Below, piece after piece: positions 17,477-26,971 of a stretch of DNA of 64,000 nt (position 1 is its first letter; every line of letters starts with the position of its first letter). The DNA is from JAWKWH01 sp965204295 (GTDB taxonomy: Bacteria > Pseudomonadota > Alphaproteobacteria > Rhizobiales > Rhizobiaceae), in contig OZ241973.1 in the NCBI GenBank assembly GCA_965204295.1, positions 806,001 to 870,000 on the forward strand. Reading direction: 5' to 3'. The position numbers were made by a program, and so were the translations under genes. The notes below the pieces were generated by a model. It worked only from the letters and a program-made list of their open reading frames with translations, was not told where the DNA came from and searched no databases.

Positions 17477-18943
17477 ATGACATCAAGCAGCGCGGCGGGC
17501 ATTTTCGAGCGGACAAAGACTCAATTGAAAGCCCGGCTCGGCAAGGAAGTTTATGCCAGCTGGTTTGAACGGATGAAACTGGTCGAGGCCGACTCCGGCG
17601 TTGTCCGTCTTTCGGTCCCGACGACGTTTCTGCGTTCCTGGATCACAAGTCACTATCTCGATCTTATTCATGAAATCTGGAGTGCGGATTCGCCGGGACT
17701 GCTGAAGGTCGAAATTCTGGTTCGCAGCGCCGTTCGCAATAGTGCGTCCGTGGCCGACAGGAATCCGACCCGGGCCGAAAAGCACAGCGGTGAACCGGTT
17801 GGACAAAAATCTCCTTCCAAGATCTCCCCGCAACTCGCAACCAATCGACCGGCCGACCGCGCCGGCGCGCCGGCGCGGCGGTTACGAAGCGCGGTTATCG
17901 GCTCACCGTTGGACGGGCGATATACATTCGCTTCATTCGTTGAGGGTCCTTCAAACCGAGTCGCATTCGCCGCCGCCCGCGCGGTCGCCGAGAAAGCGTC
18001 CAGCGCGGTCAGATTCAATCCGCTTTTCATTCACGCTTCAGTCGGCCTTGGCAAAACGCATCTGCTTCAGGCAGTTGCGGCAGAGGCGTTGCTGCGCGAA
18101 TCCCGATCGCGTGTCGTCTATCTGACGGCCGAGTACTTCATGTGGCGCTTCGCCACCGCGATCCGCGACAACAATGCACTGACATTCAAGGAACAATTAC
18201 GGGATATCGATCTTCTGGTCATCGACGACATGCAGTTTCTGCAGGGAAAGTCGATCCAGCACGAGTTCTGCCATCTGATCAACATGCTTCTGGATAGCGC
18301 CAAACAGGTTATGGTGGCAGCGGACCGTCCGCCGTCCGAACTGGAGTCGCTCGAACCGCGCGTCCGTTCGCGATTGAACGGCGGCGTTGCGCTGGAAATC
18401 GCCGCACCCGACTATGACATGCGGCTCGCCATGCTTCGGCAGCGTCTTGAGGAGACAAGGGTGGAGGACCGGACGCTGGATATTCCGGAAGCCATCCTGA
18501 AGCATGTGGCGCGTGTCATCAAGGGCAGCGGCCGCGAATTGGAAGGCGCGTTCAACCAGTTGATCTTTCGCCAATCCTTTGAACCGCAACTAACGGTAGA
18601 ACGGATTGATGACCTCCTCGGCCATATATACCGATCAGGCGAACCCAAGCGAATTCGCATCGAAGACATTCAGCGCGCCGTCTCAAGGCACTACAACGTC
18701 TCCAGAACGGAATTGCTGTCAAACCGCCGAAAGCGCGCGATAGTCAGGCCGCGCCAGATTGCGATGTATCTCGCAAAGACGCTTACGCTGCGGTCGCTTC
18801 CTGAAATCGGCAGGAGATTTGGCGGCAGGGATCACACTACGGTCCTGCATGCCGTAAAAAAAATCGAGGGCCTGTCAGATACGGATGAAAAACTTGCCCG
18901 CGAGATCGAACTTTTGGAACGGCTCATTAAAGAGCAAACCTGA
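17477..18943 (+). CDS. dnaA: Chromosomal replication initiator DnaA
   Basis: AAA+ ATPase that opens the chromosomal origin. 488 residues from ATG 17477, chosen because gtcggggga lies just upstream; an in-frame ATG at 17399 would add 26 residues and lacks a clear ribosome-binding site. Domain I starts IFERTKTQLKARLGKEVY. Walker A is VGLGKTHLL (about 189-197), Walker B LLVIDDMQF (about 246-254), and the domain IV DNA-binding signature GGRDHTTVLHAVKKIE begins at about 449. The residues before Walker A read HASVGLGKTH rather than the common YGGVGLGKTH, a mild divergence. A strong hairpin terminator (19040-19085) follows. Confidence 0.97.
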   Translation: MTSSSAAGIFERTKTQLKARLGKEVYASWFERMKLVEADSGVVRLSVPTTFLRSWITSHYLDLIHEIWSADSPGLLKVEILVRSAVRNSASVADRNPTRAEKHSGEPVGQKSPSKISPQLATNRPADRAGAPARRLRSAVIGSPLDGRYTFASFVEGPSNRVAFAAARAVAEKASSAVRFNPLFIHASVGLGKTHLLQAVAAEALLRESRSRVVYLTAEYFMWRFATAIRDNNALTFKEQLRDIDLLVIDDMQFLQGKSIQHEFCHLINMLLDSAKQVMVAADRPPSELESLEPRVRSRLNGGVALEIAAPDYDMRLAMLRQRLEETRVEDRTLDIPEAILKHVARVIKGSGRELEGAFNQLIFRQSFEPQLTVERIDDLLGHIYRSGEPKRIRIEDIQRAVSRHYNVSRTELLSNRRKRAIVRPRQIAMYLAKTLTLRSLPEIGRRFGGRDHTTVLHAVKKIEGLSDTDEKLAREIELLERLIKEQT

Positions 18944-19029
18944 CCGGCGATTGGCTAAGTTGGCCTTTCGGCGCTGGTTCAGGGGCATTTCCGGCCAGGC
19001 GGCGGGCCTGAAATCCATTAATGCGGATG

Positions 19030-19038
19030 TTATCCCCA
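19030..19038 (+). promoter_or_regulatory. DnaA-box-like 9-mer between dnaA and dnaN
   Basis: ttatcccca differs from TTATCCACA at one position. It lies directly upstream of the terminator hairpin and about 150 bases before dnaN. Binding is not demonstrable from one site. Confidence 0.3.
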
Positions 19039-19039
19039 A

Positions 19040-19085
19040 CAAGCCCGCGAAGCGTCAAGATGCGCGCTTCGCGGGCTTGCGTTTT
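19040..19085 (+). terminator. Strong hairpin terminator after dnaA
   Basis: A perfect 15-bp stem (caagcccgcgaagcg 19040-19054 with cgcttcgcgggcttg 19065-19079) has a 10-base loop and is followed by cgtttt. It is placed between dnaA and dnaN, implying that dnaN has its own promoter. Confidence 0.85.
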
Positions 19086-19186
19086 CGGTCGAATTCCTGT
19101 CATTTTGCATCGATTCTGATGGTTGCGAACGCTTTGGCCAAGCGCCACCGCCAATTCCACGATTTATCAGGCAAGATCGGTTTGAC

Positions 19187-20305
19187 ATGCGTGCCACCCT
19201 TGAAAGGTCCAATCTGCTAACGGCCCTCAATCACGTTCATCGCGTGGTGGAGCGGCGCAATACGATTCCGATCCTGTCTAACGTTCTTCTGAAGGCCGAT
19301 GGCGCGAGCCTTGAACTCAAGGCCACCGATTTGGATCTGGAAATTACCGAAGCGACACCGGCGCAAATGGAGCAGGCCGGAGCCACGACGGTTCCAGCTC
19401 ATTTGCTCTACGATATTGTCCGAAAACTTCCCGATGGAGCAGAAGTAATGCTGAGGTCGGATGAGGACGGCAATGCCATATCGGTGGTCTCCGGTCGCGC
19501 CAGTTTTCGGCTTCAGTGTCTGCCGCAATCGGATTTCCCGGAACTGTCGGCCGGTAGTTTCAGCCACATTTTCGAGCTTGATTCGACTGACGTCAAGAAC
19601 CTCATCGAGAAAACACAATTTGCAATCTCCACGGAAGAGACGCGGTACTATCTCAATGGCATTTACCTGCACATAATCGAAAATGACGGTGCGCAAAAAC
19701 TGCGCGCGGTCGCCACCGACGGACACCGCCTGGCACGAACCGAGACGGGCGCGCCTGCCGGGTCGGAAGGAATGCCGGATATCATCATTCCGCGAAAAAC
19801 TGTCGGCGAACTGCAGAAGCTAGTCGATGACTCGGATATGAAAGTTACGGTCGAACTTTCCGATACGAAAATCCGCCTCACGATTGGAAGTGTGGTTCTG
19901 ACCTCGAAACTGATCGACGGCACATTTCCAGACTATCAGCGGGTGATACCGACCGGCAACGACAAGGCGCTTGTTATTAACCGGCACAGCTTTTCACAGG
20001 CGGTCGACCGTGTTTCCACGATATCCTCGGAGCGCGGAAGAGCCGTAAAGCTCTCCATCGCGGATGGCCAAGTCACGCTGACGGTCAACAATCCCGATTC
20101 CGGCAGCGCCACGGAAGAACTGGCCGCGGATTATTCATCCGACCCGATCGAAATCGGATTTAACGCCAGGTACCTGATGGACGTTTCCGGGCAATTGTCC
20201 GGCGATGAGGCTCATTTCATGCTGGCGGATTCCGGTTCGCCTACCCTGATCCAGGATGCATCGGACAGGGACGCGCTTTATGTGTTGATGCCGATGCGGG
20301 TATAG
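19187..20305 (+). CDS. dnaN: DNA polymerase III beta sliding clamp
   Basis: 372 residues, normal length for the ring-forming clamp that tethers Pol III to DNA. N-terminal MRATLERSNLLTALNHVHRV, central FAISTEETRYYLNGIYLH and ATDGHRLARTE, C-terminal YVLMPMRV (the conserved hydrophobic-cleft end). It lies 240 bases after dnaA behind a terminator and is followed closely by recF, the common dnaN-recF order. No defects seen. Confidence 0.97.
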   Translation: MRATLERSNLLTALNHVHRVVERRNTIPILSNVLLKADGASLELKATDLDLEITEATPAQMEQAGATTVPAHLLYDIVRKLPDGAEVMLRSDEDGNAISVVSGRASFRLQCLPQSDFPELSAGSFSHIFELDSTDVKNLIEKTQFAISTEETRYYLNGIYLHIIENDGAQKLRAVATDGHRLARTETGAPAGSEGMPDIIIPRKTVGELQKLVDDSDMKVTVELSDTKIRLTIGSVVLTSKLIDGTFPDYQRVIPTGNDKALVINRHSFSQAVDRVSTISSERGRAVKLSIADGQVTLTVNNPDSGSATEELAADYSSDPIEIGFNARYLMDVSGQLSGDEAHFMLADSGSPTLIQDASDRDALYVLMPMRV

Positions 20306-20338
20306 TTGACGGACAACGCTTGGCCACCGGTCGGATAA

Positions 20339-21517
20339 ATGCCGCCCGCAGATCACATTTCCCGCAACAAGAGTTCCCTGCCGCGCACCGAGATTACGCG
20401 CCTGCACCTCACTGATTTCCGGAATTACCGGAGCCTTCGCTTGGATCTCGATTCCGGACCGGTTGTGCTGACCGGCGAGAACGGCGCCGGAAAGACAAAT
20501 CTGCTCGAAGCTATTTCGTTTCTGACGCCCGGTCGCGGATTGCGGCGTGCGACACTTGCCGATGTCGCCCGGACCGGTTCAGAAGGCGGATTTGCGATCC
20601 ACGCAAAACTCGAAGGACCGACGGGGGAGGTCGAAATCGGCGCCGGCACCGTTTCGAATGGCGGTTCGGACGGCGCTCGGCGGGTACGAATAAACGGCGC
20701 GAACGCCAAATCGGTCGATGCGCTGCTTGAATGGGTGCGGGTCATCTGGATAACGCCGGCAATGGACGGCATGTTTACCGGGCCAGCCGTCGACCGAAGG
20801 CGATTTCTCGACCGTCTTGTGCTTGCCGTGGATCCGGGGCACGCACGCCGGGCCGTGGATTACGAAAAGGCGATGCGCAGTCGCAACCGGTTGTTGGCGG
20901 ACAATGCCACCGACGGTTCGTGGTTCGACTCGATCGAAGCGACGATGGCTGCTACCGGGACCGCTATCGCGGCAGCCAGGCTTGAGCTTGTTCATCTCCT
21001 GGTTGGAACAATCGGCGGTTACGGCGACAACGATTACTTTCCGCAAGCCGCAATAACGCTGGCAGGCACGCTTGAAGCGGTGGTCGACGACATTCCCGCC
21101 AACGATGTCGAAGAGGAATTCAAGCGCGTGCTGCGCGACGGGCGGCGCCGGGACCGGGCGGCGGGGCGAACGCTTGAGGGGCCCCACCGGAGCGACTTGT
21201 TGATTCGCCACTTGCCAAAGGACATGCCGGCCGGTCTATGCTCAACCGGCGAACAAAAAGCTCTGCTCGTCGGCATCATCCTGTCCCACGCCCGGTTAAC
21301 AGGTGAGTTGTCGGGCATGGCGCCCATCCTGCTTCTTGACGAGATTGCGGCCCACCTCGATGAAAATCGCCGCGCCGCTCTTTTTGCAATGGTGGAAATT
21401 TTGAACGCTCAGGCCTTCATGACCGGCACCGACCGGTCCCTGTTTTCGAAAATCGGCAGCAATGGCCAGTATCTCACCGTGGAAAACGGTTCAGTCACGC
21501 TCCAATTTGGCGAATGA
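20339..21517 (+). CDS. recF: DNA replication and repair protein RecF
   Basis: SMC-like ATPase of 392 residues that loads RecA at gaps with RecO and RecR. It has ITRLHLTDFRNYRSLRLDLD, Walker A GENGAGKTNLLEA (about 48-60), signature GLCSTGEQKALLVGI and Walker B APILLLDEIAAHLDENRR near the C-terminus. It starts 33 bases after the dnaN stop. A nearer in-frame start is possible because the first 18 residues are not conserved in the family. moeB follows. Confidence 0.95.
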   Translation: MPPADHISRNKSSLPRTEITRLHLTDFRNYRSLRLDLDSGPVVLTGENGAGKTNLLEAISFLTPGRGLRRATLADVARTGSEGGFAIHAKLEGPTGEVEIGAGTVSNGGSDGARRVRINGANAKSVDALLEWVRVIWITPAMDGMFTGPAVDRRRFLDRLVLAVDPGHARRAVDYEKAMRSRNRLLADNATDGSWFDSIEATMAATGTAIAAARLELVHLLVGTIGGYGDNDYFPQAAITLAGTLEAVVDDIPANDVEEEFKRVLRDGRRRDRAAGRTLEGPHRSDLLIRHLPKDMPAGLCSTGEQKALLVGIILSHARLTGELSGMAPILLLDEIAAHLDENRRAALFAMVEILNAQAFMTGTDRSLFSKIGSNGQYLTVENGSVTLQFGE

Positions 21518-21548
21518 CAGTTTGCGCGCTCGCCGCTAAGGTTGTCGA

Positions 21549-22319
21549 ATGACGCGACACCAACAGCCGCCGCTGTCAGCAGACGAACTTGAGCGATATG
21601 CCCGCCACATCGTACTGCCGGAAATCGGCGGCGCGGGTCAACAGCGCCTCAAGAGCGCCCGCGTGCTTGTGATCGGGGCGGGAGGCCTGGGAGCGCCGGT
21701 GCTACAGTATCTGGCGGCGGCCGGTGTTGGCGCGCTGGGTATCGTCGACGACGACACGGTCTCGCTTTCGAATCTGCAAAGACAAATCATCCATTCAAAT
21801 TCATCCGTCGGGCGGCCCAAGGTCGATAGCGCGAGAAAGAGTATCGCGGCGATCAACCCGCATATCGCGATCGAAACCCACCGGCTGCGCATTGAAGAAG
21901 GCAATTCGGACGATCTGGTGAGCGGCCACGATGTCATTGTTGACGGGTCGGACAATTTTGAAACGCGGTATGCCGTTGCGGATGCAGCGGAACGGCAACA
22001 CAAGCCGCTCGTTTCGGCGGCTGTCGGACGATTTGACGGATCGTTGACCGTCTTCATTCCATGGCAAGCCGACGATGACCGCGGGCAAAATCCCACATAT
22101 CGCGATCTGTTTCCCTCACGCCCACCGCCCGGCGCGACTCCGACTTGCGCGGAAGCCGGCATACTCGGCGCATTGACCGGGGTCATGGGTACATTGCAGG
22201 CCATGGAGGTCATCAAGCTGATCACCGGCGCCGGCAAACCGCTCATCGGCCGTTTGTTGCTCTATAATGCGCTGGATGCGGAATTTCAGACGATTAGATA
22301 TCGCAGGCGAACCGCTTGA
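21549..22319 (+). CDS. moeB: MoeB/ThiF-family adenylyltransferase
   Basis: E1-like enzyme of 256 residues that adenylates the C-terminal glycine of a sulfur-carrier protein (MoaD or ThiS type). It has LSADELERYARHIVLPEIGG, nucleotide motif VIGAGGLGAPVLQYLAAAGV (about 37-56), DDDTVSLSNLQRQIIH and DNFETRYAVADAA. The zinc CxxC normally seen around CYRCLFP is replaced by PTYRDLFPSRPPP, and no second CxxC is visible, so this is a zinc-less member. A Cys in PTCAEAGILG remains. The dnaN-recF-moeB order recurs in related genomes. Whether it serves molybdopterin or thiamine cannot be decided here. Confidence 0.88.
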   Translation: MTRHQQPPLSADELERYARHIVLPEIGGAGQQRLKSARVLVIGAGGLGAPVLQYLAAAGVGALGIVDDDTVSLSNLQRQIIHSNSSVGRPKVDSARKSIAAINPHIAIETHRLRIEEGNSDDLVSGHDVIVDGSDNFETRYAVADAAERQHKPLVSAAVGRFDGSLTVFIPWQADDDRGQNPTYRDLFPSRPPPGATPTCAEAGILGALTGVMGTLQAMEVIKLITGAGKPLIGRLLLYNALDAEFQTIRYRRRTA

Positions 22320-22632
22320 TGACAGGTACACGGAATCGAACATGTGAGGTTGACCGCGACAGCGCCCGGTCTGCTGTTTTGATTGAGCCGGCAACGGGCG
22401 GTTTCGCCCGCATGGTGAGGAGGATCGGTCGGCCTTCATCGTTCACTCGCCTTACCGGGAAAGCCAAGGCCGCGCGGACCGCGGCGGAAAACACCCTTGC
22501 TGCATGGCCGGGCGCGGGCATATTCACCCGTTCAGGCGGGGAAAGTGCGATGAGATTTCGGGAACCCGGTCGAGCCGCACATGCCGGATTTGAAAATTCA
22601 ACCGCGGGCGCAATGAGAAAGTCGGTATCCGT
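22320..22632. other. Spacer between moeB and the aconitase X genes
   Basis: Both strands are open for 70-110 codons because of high GC, but no frame shows a recognisable motif or a ribosome-binding site with protein-like composition. I see no gene here. It probably carries the promoter of the aconitase X pair. Confidence 0.4.
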
Positions 22633-23892
22633 TTGTCGGTAGCGCTTACATACGAGGAACGCGCGATTGCCGCCGGAAATTCAGGAGACGGCAGCGCGAT
22701 CGCCATGCGGATTGTCGCCGAGGCCGCCCGACTGCTTGGCGCGGCGCGCCTAATCCCGATTGAGTCGGCCCACATAGATGGTGCGGTCTATCACGGCGAT
22801 TCCGGAACATTGTTCGCGGAGAAACTTGTGTCCGGCGGCGCGAAGGTTTCCGTCCCATCTACGCTCAATGTCGGCGCCCTCGACCTCACCGGTTGCTCGG
22901 CGCAGCGGATGGGCGAACGAGAACGCTCAATGGCGCGTCGGATGATGAGCGCCTACCGGGCGCTCGGATGTCAGCCGACATGGACATGCGCGCCGTATCA
23001 GGCGGGTCATCGCCCAAGAAAAGGCGTTGATGTCGCCTGGGGCGAGTCCAACGCGGTTGTTTTTTGCAATTCCGTTCTGGGCGCGAGAACAAACAGATAT
23101 GGCGATTTGCTCGATATCGCGTGCGCAATATCCGGAAAGGCGCCGGATTGCGGCCTGCACCGGCCGGAAAACCGGATTGCCGCCTTTGTATTCGATATCG
23201 GCGAACTCCTCGCGGAATTTCTGGCTTCCGAAACGGCCTGGCCGATACTCGGAAATCTCTACGGGCGCCATGCAGGAAGTGAAATCGGGGTAATCGACGG
23301 ATTGAGCCAGCACCCGACGGAAGACAATCTGAAGGCCTTCGGCGCCGCGGCGGCTTCTTCCGGTGCGGTGGGACTGTTTCATATCGCCGCCATAACGCCC
23401 GAAGCGCCAACCGTCGAAGCGGCCGGAGGCGGCGCCATGCCCGGCGAAATAATCTCCGTTACTCCGGCCATGGTGCTCGACGCGCAATCGCGCCTGTCAA
23501 CGGCGGTCAGACCGGGTCGCATTGATGCGGTCGCCATCGGCAGTCCGCATCTTTCGTACGACGAATTCGTGCGCCTTGAACAGTCGGTTGCGGGACGCAA
23601 ATTGGCCGTCCCGTTCTATGCATGCACCGGTCGGCACGTCCTTGAGCGTCTGGAGGCCGGTGGCGCCCGCGCCCGGCTTGAAGCATTCGGGATTACAATT
23701 GTCGCCGACACCTGCATCGTGGTCACCACGATCCTGCCTGATTTGTCCGGAGCGGTTTTGATGACCAATTCGGGCAAATTCGCCCACTATGCGCCGGGAA
23801 ACACCGGCTATGCGGTCCTGTATGGGATGCTTGAGGATTGCGTCGAAAGCGCCGTGACAGGCCGGCCGGTTTCAAGTGAGATCAGGTTGTGA
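22633..23892 (+). CDS. Aconitase X catalytic subunit (AcnX large, DUF521)
   Basis: 419 residues of the aconitase X superfamily, Fe-S dehydratases distinct from classical aconitase. Typical blocks are TYEERAIAAGNSGDGSAIAM, LIPIESAHIDGAVYHGDSG, VDVAWGESNAVVFCNSVLGA, RTNRYGDLLDI and VLMTNSGKFAHYAPG. Bacterial two-subunit forms have been shown to act as cis-3-hydroxy-L-proline dehydratases; archaeal forms dehydrate mevalonate 5-phosphate. Here the hydroxyproline role is more likely, but no other hydroxyproline gene is nearby. The start is a TTG at 22633; the family normally begins just before TxEE, which supports it. The stop overlaps the next start (GTGA). Confidence 0.85.
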   Translation: MSVALTYEERAIAAGNSGDGSAIAMRIVAEAARLLGAARLIPIESAHIDGAVYHGDSGTLFAEKLVSGGAKVSVPSTLNVGALDLTGCSAQRMGERERSMARRMMSAYRALGCQPTWTCAPYQAGHRPRKGVDVAWGESNAVVFCNSVLGARTNRYGDLLDIACAISGKAPDCGLHRPENRIAAFVFDIGELLAEFLASETAWPILGNLYGRHAGSEIGVIDGLSQHPTEDNLKAFGAAAASSGAVGLFHIAAITPEAPTVEAAGGGAMPGEIISVTPAMVLDAQSRLSTAVRPGRIDAVAIGSPHLSYDEFVRLEQSVAGRKLAVPFYACTGRHVLERLEAGGARARLEAFGITIVADTCIVVTTILPDLSGAVLMTNSGKFAHYAPGNTGYAVLYGMLEDCVESAVTGRPVSSEIRL

Positions 23893-24302
23893 CCGAGGCG
23901 CGGGCCACGGTTGTCGTTGACGGCGGACCGGCGGAAGGCGAAGCGCTTATTCTGACCGCGCCCATCAGTTTTTGGGGCGGGGTCGATCCGAAAACCGGCG
24001 CAATCATCGACGTGCGGCACCCGGAAAACGGCATGAACATTTCCGGCAAGGCGCTGTTTGTTCCGGAAACAATCGGATCATCTTCCGGTTCGACGATTTT
24101 GCTCGAACTCGTCTATTCGGGAAACGCTCCGGCAGCGCTTGTTCTGCACGAACCCGACGCAATATTGCTGCTGGGCCTGATCGCCGCCGGAGAGATGAAT
24201 TTGGAGATACCTCCGGCTCTTGTTTTGCCACGCGATGCGTACGGATCATTCGACGGCAGGCCCATCCGTATATCCGCCGATGGAAAGCTTTCGGCCGCTT
24301 AG
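23889..24302 (+). CDS. Aconitase X swivelling subunit (AcnX small, DUF126)
   Basis: 137 residues: PISFWGGVDPKTGAIIDVRH, ALFVPETIGSSSGSTILLEL, PAALVLHEPDAILLLG. These are the conserved blocks of the DUF126 swivelling domain that closes over the active site of the large subunit. The GSSSGS serine loop is the usual substrate-contact region. GTG 23889 overlaps the TGA of the large subunit by two bases, so the two chains are probably made in equal amounts by translational coupling. Separate subunits are the type IIa arrangement. Confidence 0.85.
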   Translation: MTEARATVVVDGGPAEGEALILTAPISFWGGVDPKTGAIIDVRHPENGMNISGKALFVPETIGSSSGSTILLELVYSGNAPAALVLHEPDAILLLGLIAAGEMNLEIPPALVLPRDAYGSFDGRPIRISADGKLSAA

Positions 24303-24388
24303 GGTCAGAAAACCCGCTAATGCGTGTCCAAAGCACGATCAGAAAGCCGCACGGCCCCGGCGGTCGCTGGGGCAAAGGCCGTCGCCGG

Positions 24389-25195
24389 TCAGCCGTCACC
24401 AATGCTCTTCAGTTCCTCAAGCCTTGGCATGGACACGATGTTATACCCTGAATCGACATGGTGAATTTCGCCCGTGACGCCGGAAGCAAGGTCTGAGAGA
24501 AGATACAAGGCCGAGTCTCCGACTTCCTCATTCGTGACGGTGCGCCTCAATGGCGAATTGCGAGCCTGATAGGCGAACATATGCCTTGCGTCGGAGATTC
24601 CGGCGCCGGCCAATGTGCGAACCGGTCCGGCCGAGATACCGTTCACGCGAATTCCTCTTGGACCGTAATCGTTCGCCAGATACCGCACACTTGCCTCAAG
24701 CGCCGCCTTGGCTACACCCATCACGTTGTAGTTGGGCATGACGCGCACCGATCCCGCATAGGTCAGGGTGATCATCGATCCCCCGCCATTCATCAAGGCG
24801 GCCGCCTTTTTCGCCACTTCCGTAAACGAGAAACACGAGATCAGCATCGTACGCTGAAAATTTTCGCGCGTTGTGTCCGCGTAGAGCCCCTTCAACTCGT
24901 TTTTGTCGGAAAATCCGATCGCGTGAACGATGAAATCGAGGCTCCCCCATTCGGACCGTAACCGGTCAAAACAATCTTCCACCGTGGCGATATTCTCGAC
25001 ATCACAAGGCATGACAATCGACGAATCGAGTTTCTCGGCAAGCGGTTTAACTCTGCGACCGAATGCTTCGCCCTGATAGGTGAAGGCCAATTCGGCCCCC
25101 TGGCCAGCCAGTTTCCTGGCTATCCCCCAGGCTATGGAATGGTCGTTGGCGACTCCCATCACAAGGCCGCGGCGGCCTTCCATCAGTTTGCTCAT
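24389..25195 (-). CDS. fabI: Enoyl-[acyl-carrier-protein] reductase (NADH) FabI
   Basis: Last reductive step of each fatty-acid elongation cycle. 268 residues. GLVMGVANDHSIAWGIA is the cofactor-binding start, and Tyr146, Tyr156 and Lys163 sit at E. coli numbering (TLTYAG, NYNVMGVAK). The C-terminal region is FAYQARNSPLRRTVTNEEVG. I chose ATG 25195 (MSKLMEGRRG) with gaggga about 10 bases upstream; it lies 14 bases after the fabB stop, so fabA-fabB-fabI read as one operon. Triclosan-sensitive type by sequence. Confidence 0.96.
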   Translation of the reverse strand: MSKLMEGRRGLVMGVANDHSIAWGIARKLAGQGAELAFTYQGEAFGRRVKPLAEKLDSSIVMPCDVENIATVEDCFDRLRSEWGSLDFIVHAIGFSDKNELKGLYADTTRENFQRTMLISCFSFTEVAKKAAALMNGGGSMITLTYAGSVRVMPNYNVMGVAKAALEASVRYLANDYGPRGIRVNGISAGPVRTLAGAGISDARHMFAYQARNSPLRRTVTNEEVGDSALYLLSDLASGVTGEIHHVDSGYNIVSMPRLEELKSIGDG

Positions 25196-25209
25196 TTGGT
25201 CGATTTCCC

Positions 25210-26427
25210 TCAGGCGTCGCAACGCTGGAATACCAGCGTCGCGTTGGTGCCCCCAAAGCCGAACGAGTTGGAGAGTACAGTGTTTAGTCCGGCACTATCC
25301 TTACGAGAGAGTGCAACGGGAATATCCGCAAATTCGGGATCCATCTCATCGATATTCGCGCTCTCGCAAATAAAATCATCGTTGAGCATCAACAGTGAGT
25401 AAATGGCTTCCTGAGCGCCCGTCGCCCCAAGCGAATGACCGGTCAATGATTTCGTGGCCGAAATCGGTGGAATATTGTCGCCAAACACCTCTCGAATCGC
25501 CGAGATTTCCCGCCGGTCGCCCACCGGCGTGGAGGTGGCGTGCGGGTTGATGTAGTCGACCGGCTCTTCAACGGTCGCAAGCGCCTGCTTCATGCACCGG
25601 ACCGCCCCCTCGCCGGATGGCGCCACCATGTCATAGCCATCCGATGTCGCGCCATAACCGACTACTTCGCCGTAAATCTTCGCGCCGCGGACCTTCGCCT
25701 TGTCCAATTCTTCGAGAACGAGCACCCCGGCTCCGCCTGCTATGACAAAGCCATCCCGGTCCTTGTCGTATGCACGTGAGGCCGCTGCCGGCCTGTCGTT
25801 AAAATTCGACGACATCGCCCCCATGCCATCGAACAGTACGGACAAGGTCCAATCCAGATCTTCGCATCCGCCCGCGAAGACGACGTCCTGCTTGCCGAGT
25901 TGTATCTGTTCGTAAGCATTGCCAATGCAGTGGTTCGATGTCGCGCATGCCGAACTGATGGAATAGTTGACACCCTTGATCTTGAACCATGTCGCCAGCG
26001 TCGCCGATGCGGTCGACCCCATGCATTTCGGAACCGCGAAAGGACCGACCCGCCTGGGCCCGCGTTCGCGAGCGGCGGCCGCGGCCTCGACAATCGTGCG
26101 GGTTGAAGGTCCGCCGGACCCCATGATGATGCCGGTCCGTTCGTTGGAGATTTCATTTTCCTCCAAACTGGCATCGCGGATCGCCTGATCCATCGCAACG
26201 TGATTCCAAGCGGTGCCACCGCCATGAAAACGCATCGCTCGTCTGTCAACCAGCGCTTCGGTATCGACATCCGGCGCACCGTGGACCCGGCAACGAAACC
26301 CCAGTTCGGCGTAATCGGTTGCAGCGACGATGCCGGATTTGGCTTCCCTCAACGAGGCCAAAACCTCCTGGGTGTTGTTGCCAATCGAGGAAACGATCCC
26401 CATTCCGGTGACTGCCACTCGTTTCAT
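25210..26427 (-). CDS. fabB: Beta-ketoacyl-ACP synthase I FabB
   Basis: Condensing enzyme for elongation of unsaturated acyl-ACP. 405 residues. The catalytic triad is Cys161 (SSACATSNHC), His296 (NPHATSTPVGD) and His331 (LTGHSLGATG). Also MGSTASATLATWFKIKG and the C-terminal NSFGFGGTNATLVFQ. It lies between fabA and fabI, the arrangement that specifies the FabA/FabB anaerobic unsaturated pathway; this supports FabB over FabF. Confidence 0.96.
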   Translation of the reverse strand: MKRVAVTGMGIVSSIGNNTQEVLASLREAKSGIVAATDYAELGFRCRVHGAPDVDTEALVDRRAMRFHGGGTAWNHVAMDQAIRDASLEENEISNERTGIIMGSGGPSTRTIVEAAAAARERGPRRVGPFAVPKCMGSTASATLATWFKIKGVNYSISSACATSNHCIGNAYEQIQLGKQDVVFAGGCEDLDWTLSVLFDGMGAMSSNFNDRPAAASRAYDKDRDGFVIAGGAGVLVLEELDKAKVRGAKIYGEVVGYGATSDGYDMVAPSGEGAVRCMKQALATVEEPVDYINPHATSTPVGDRREISAIREVFGDNIPPISATKSLTGHSLGATGAQEAIYSLLMLNDDFICESANIDEMDPEFADIPVALSRKDSAGLNTVLSNSFGFGGTNATLVFQRCDA

Positions 26428-26458
26428 TTCATTTCCTCCACCGCGGATGATCGCGTTA

Positions 26459-26971
26459 TCAGAAATCCTGCTTCGCGAGCCCCACGCGAAGATCGGTCGC
26501 CTTGTAAATGAGCTCTCCGTCAGCTTTCAACCACCCGTCCGCCATTCCAAGCACCAGCCGACCGCGCAGGATCCGCTTGAAATCAACTCCATACTCGACG
26601 AGCCGGGTTTTCGGGGTGACCATTCCCTTAAACCTAACCTCACCGGTGGACAATGCCATGCCGCGGCCCGGTTCGCCCAACCAGCCGAGGAAAAAACCCG
26701 TCATCTGCCACAACGCGTCAAGTCCGAGACACCCCGGCATTATCGGATTGCCCGGAAAATGACAGGGAAAGAACCAATGGTCCGGTTTGATCGCAAAGTC
26801 AGCGCGCAAAAACCCCTTGTCAAACTCGCCGCCTTCTTCACTGATCCCGGTAATCCGGTCGAACATCAGCATCGGCGGAGCCGGCAATTGCGCATTGCCC
26901 GTACCGAACAGGTCTCCGCGGCTGCATGCAAGCAAATCCTCGTAGTCATAACTCGATTTTCGTTCGGCCAT
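26459..26971 (-). CDS. fabA: 3-hydroxydecanoyl-ACP dehydratase/isomerase FabA
   Basis: 170 residues. It introduces the cis double bond at C10. Hot-dog fold signature WFFPCHFPGNPIMPGCLGLD (His about residue 70) and ALWQMTGFFLGWLGEPGRG. The start MAERKSSYDYEDLLACSRG is canonical. It is the first gene of the fabA-fabB-fabI operon; the 235-base gap to irr is a shared divergent promoter region, a conserved pairing in Hyphomicrobiales. Confidence 0.97.
   Translation of the reverse strand: MAERKSSYDYEDLLACSRGDLFGTGNAQLPAPPMLMFDRITGISEEGGEFDKGFLRADFAIKPDHWFFPCHFPGNPIMPGCLGLDALWQMTGFFLGWLGEPGRGMALSTGEVRFKGMVTPKTRLVEYGVDFKRILRGRLVLGMADGWLKADGELIYKATDLRVGLAKQDF

Noticed and set aside
22294..22642. Open frames on both strands between moeB and aconitase X
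   Set aside because: Consistent with high GC; no conserved motif in any frame.
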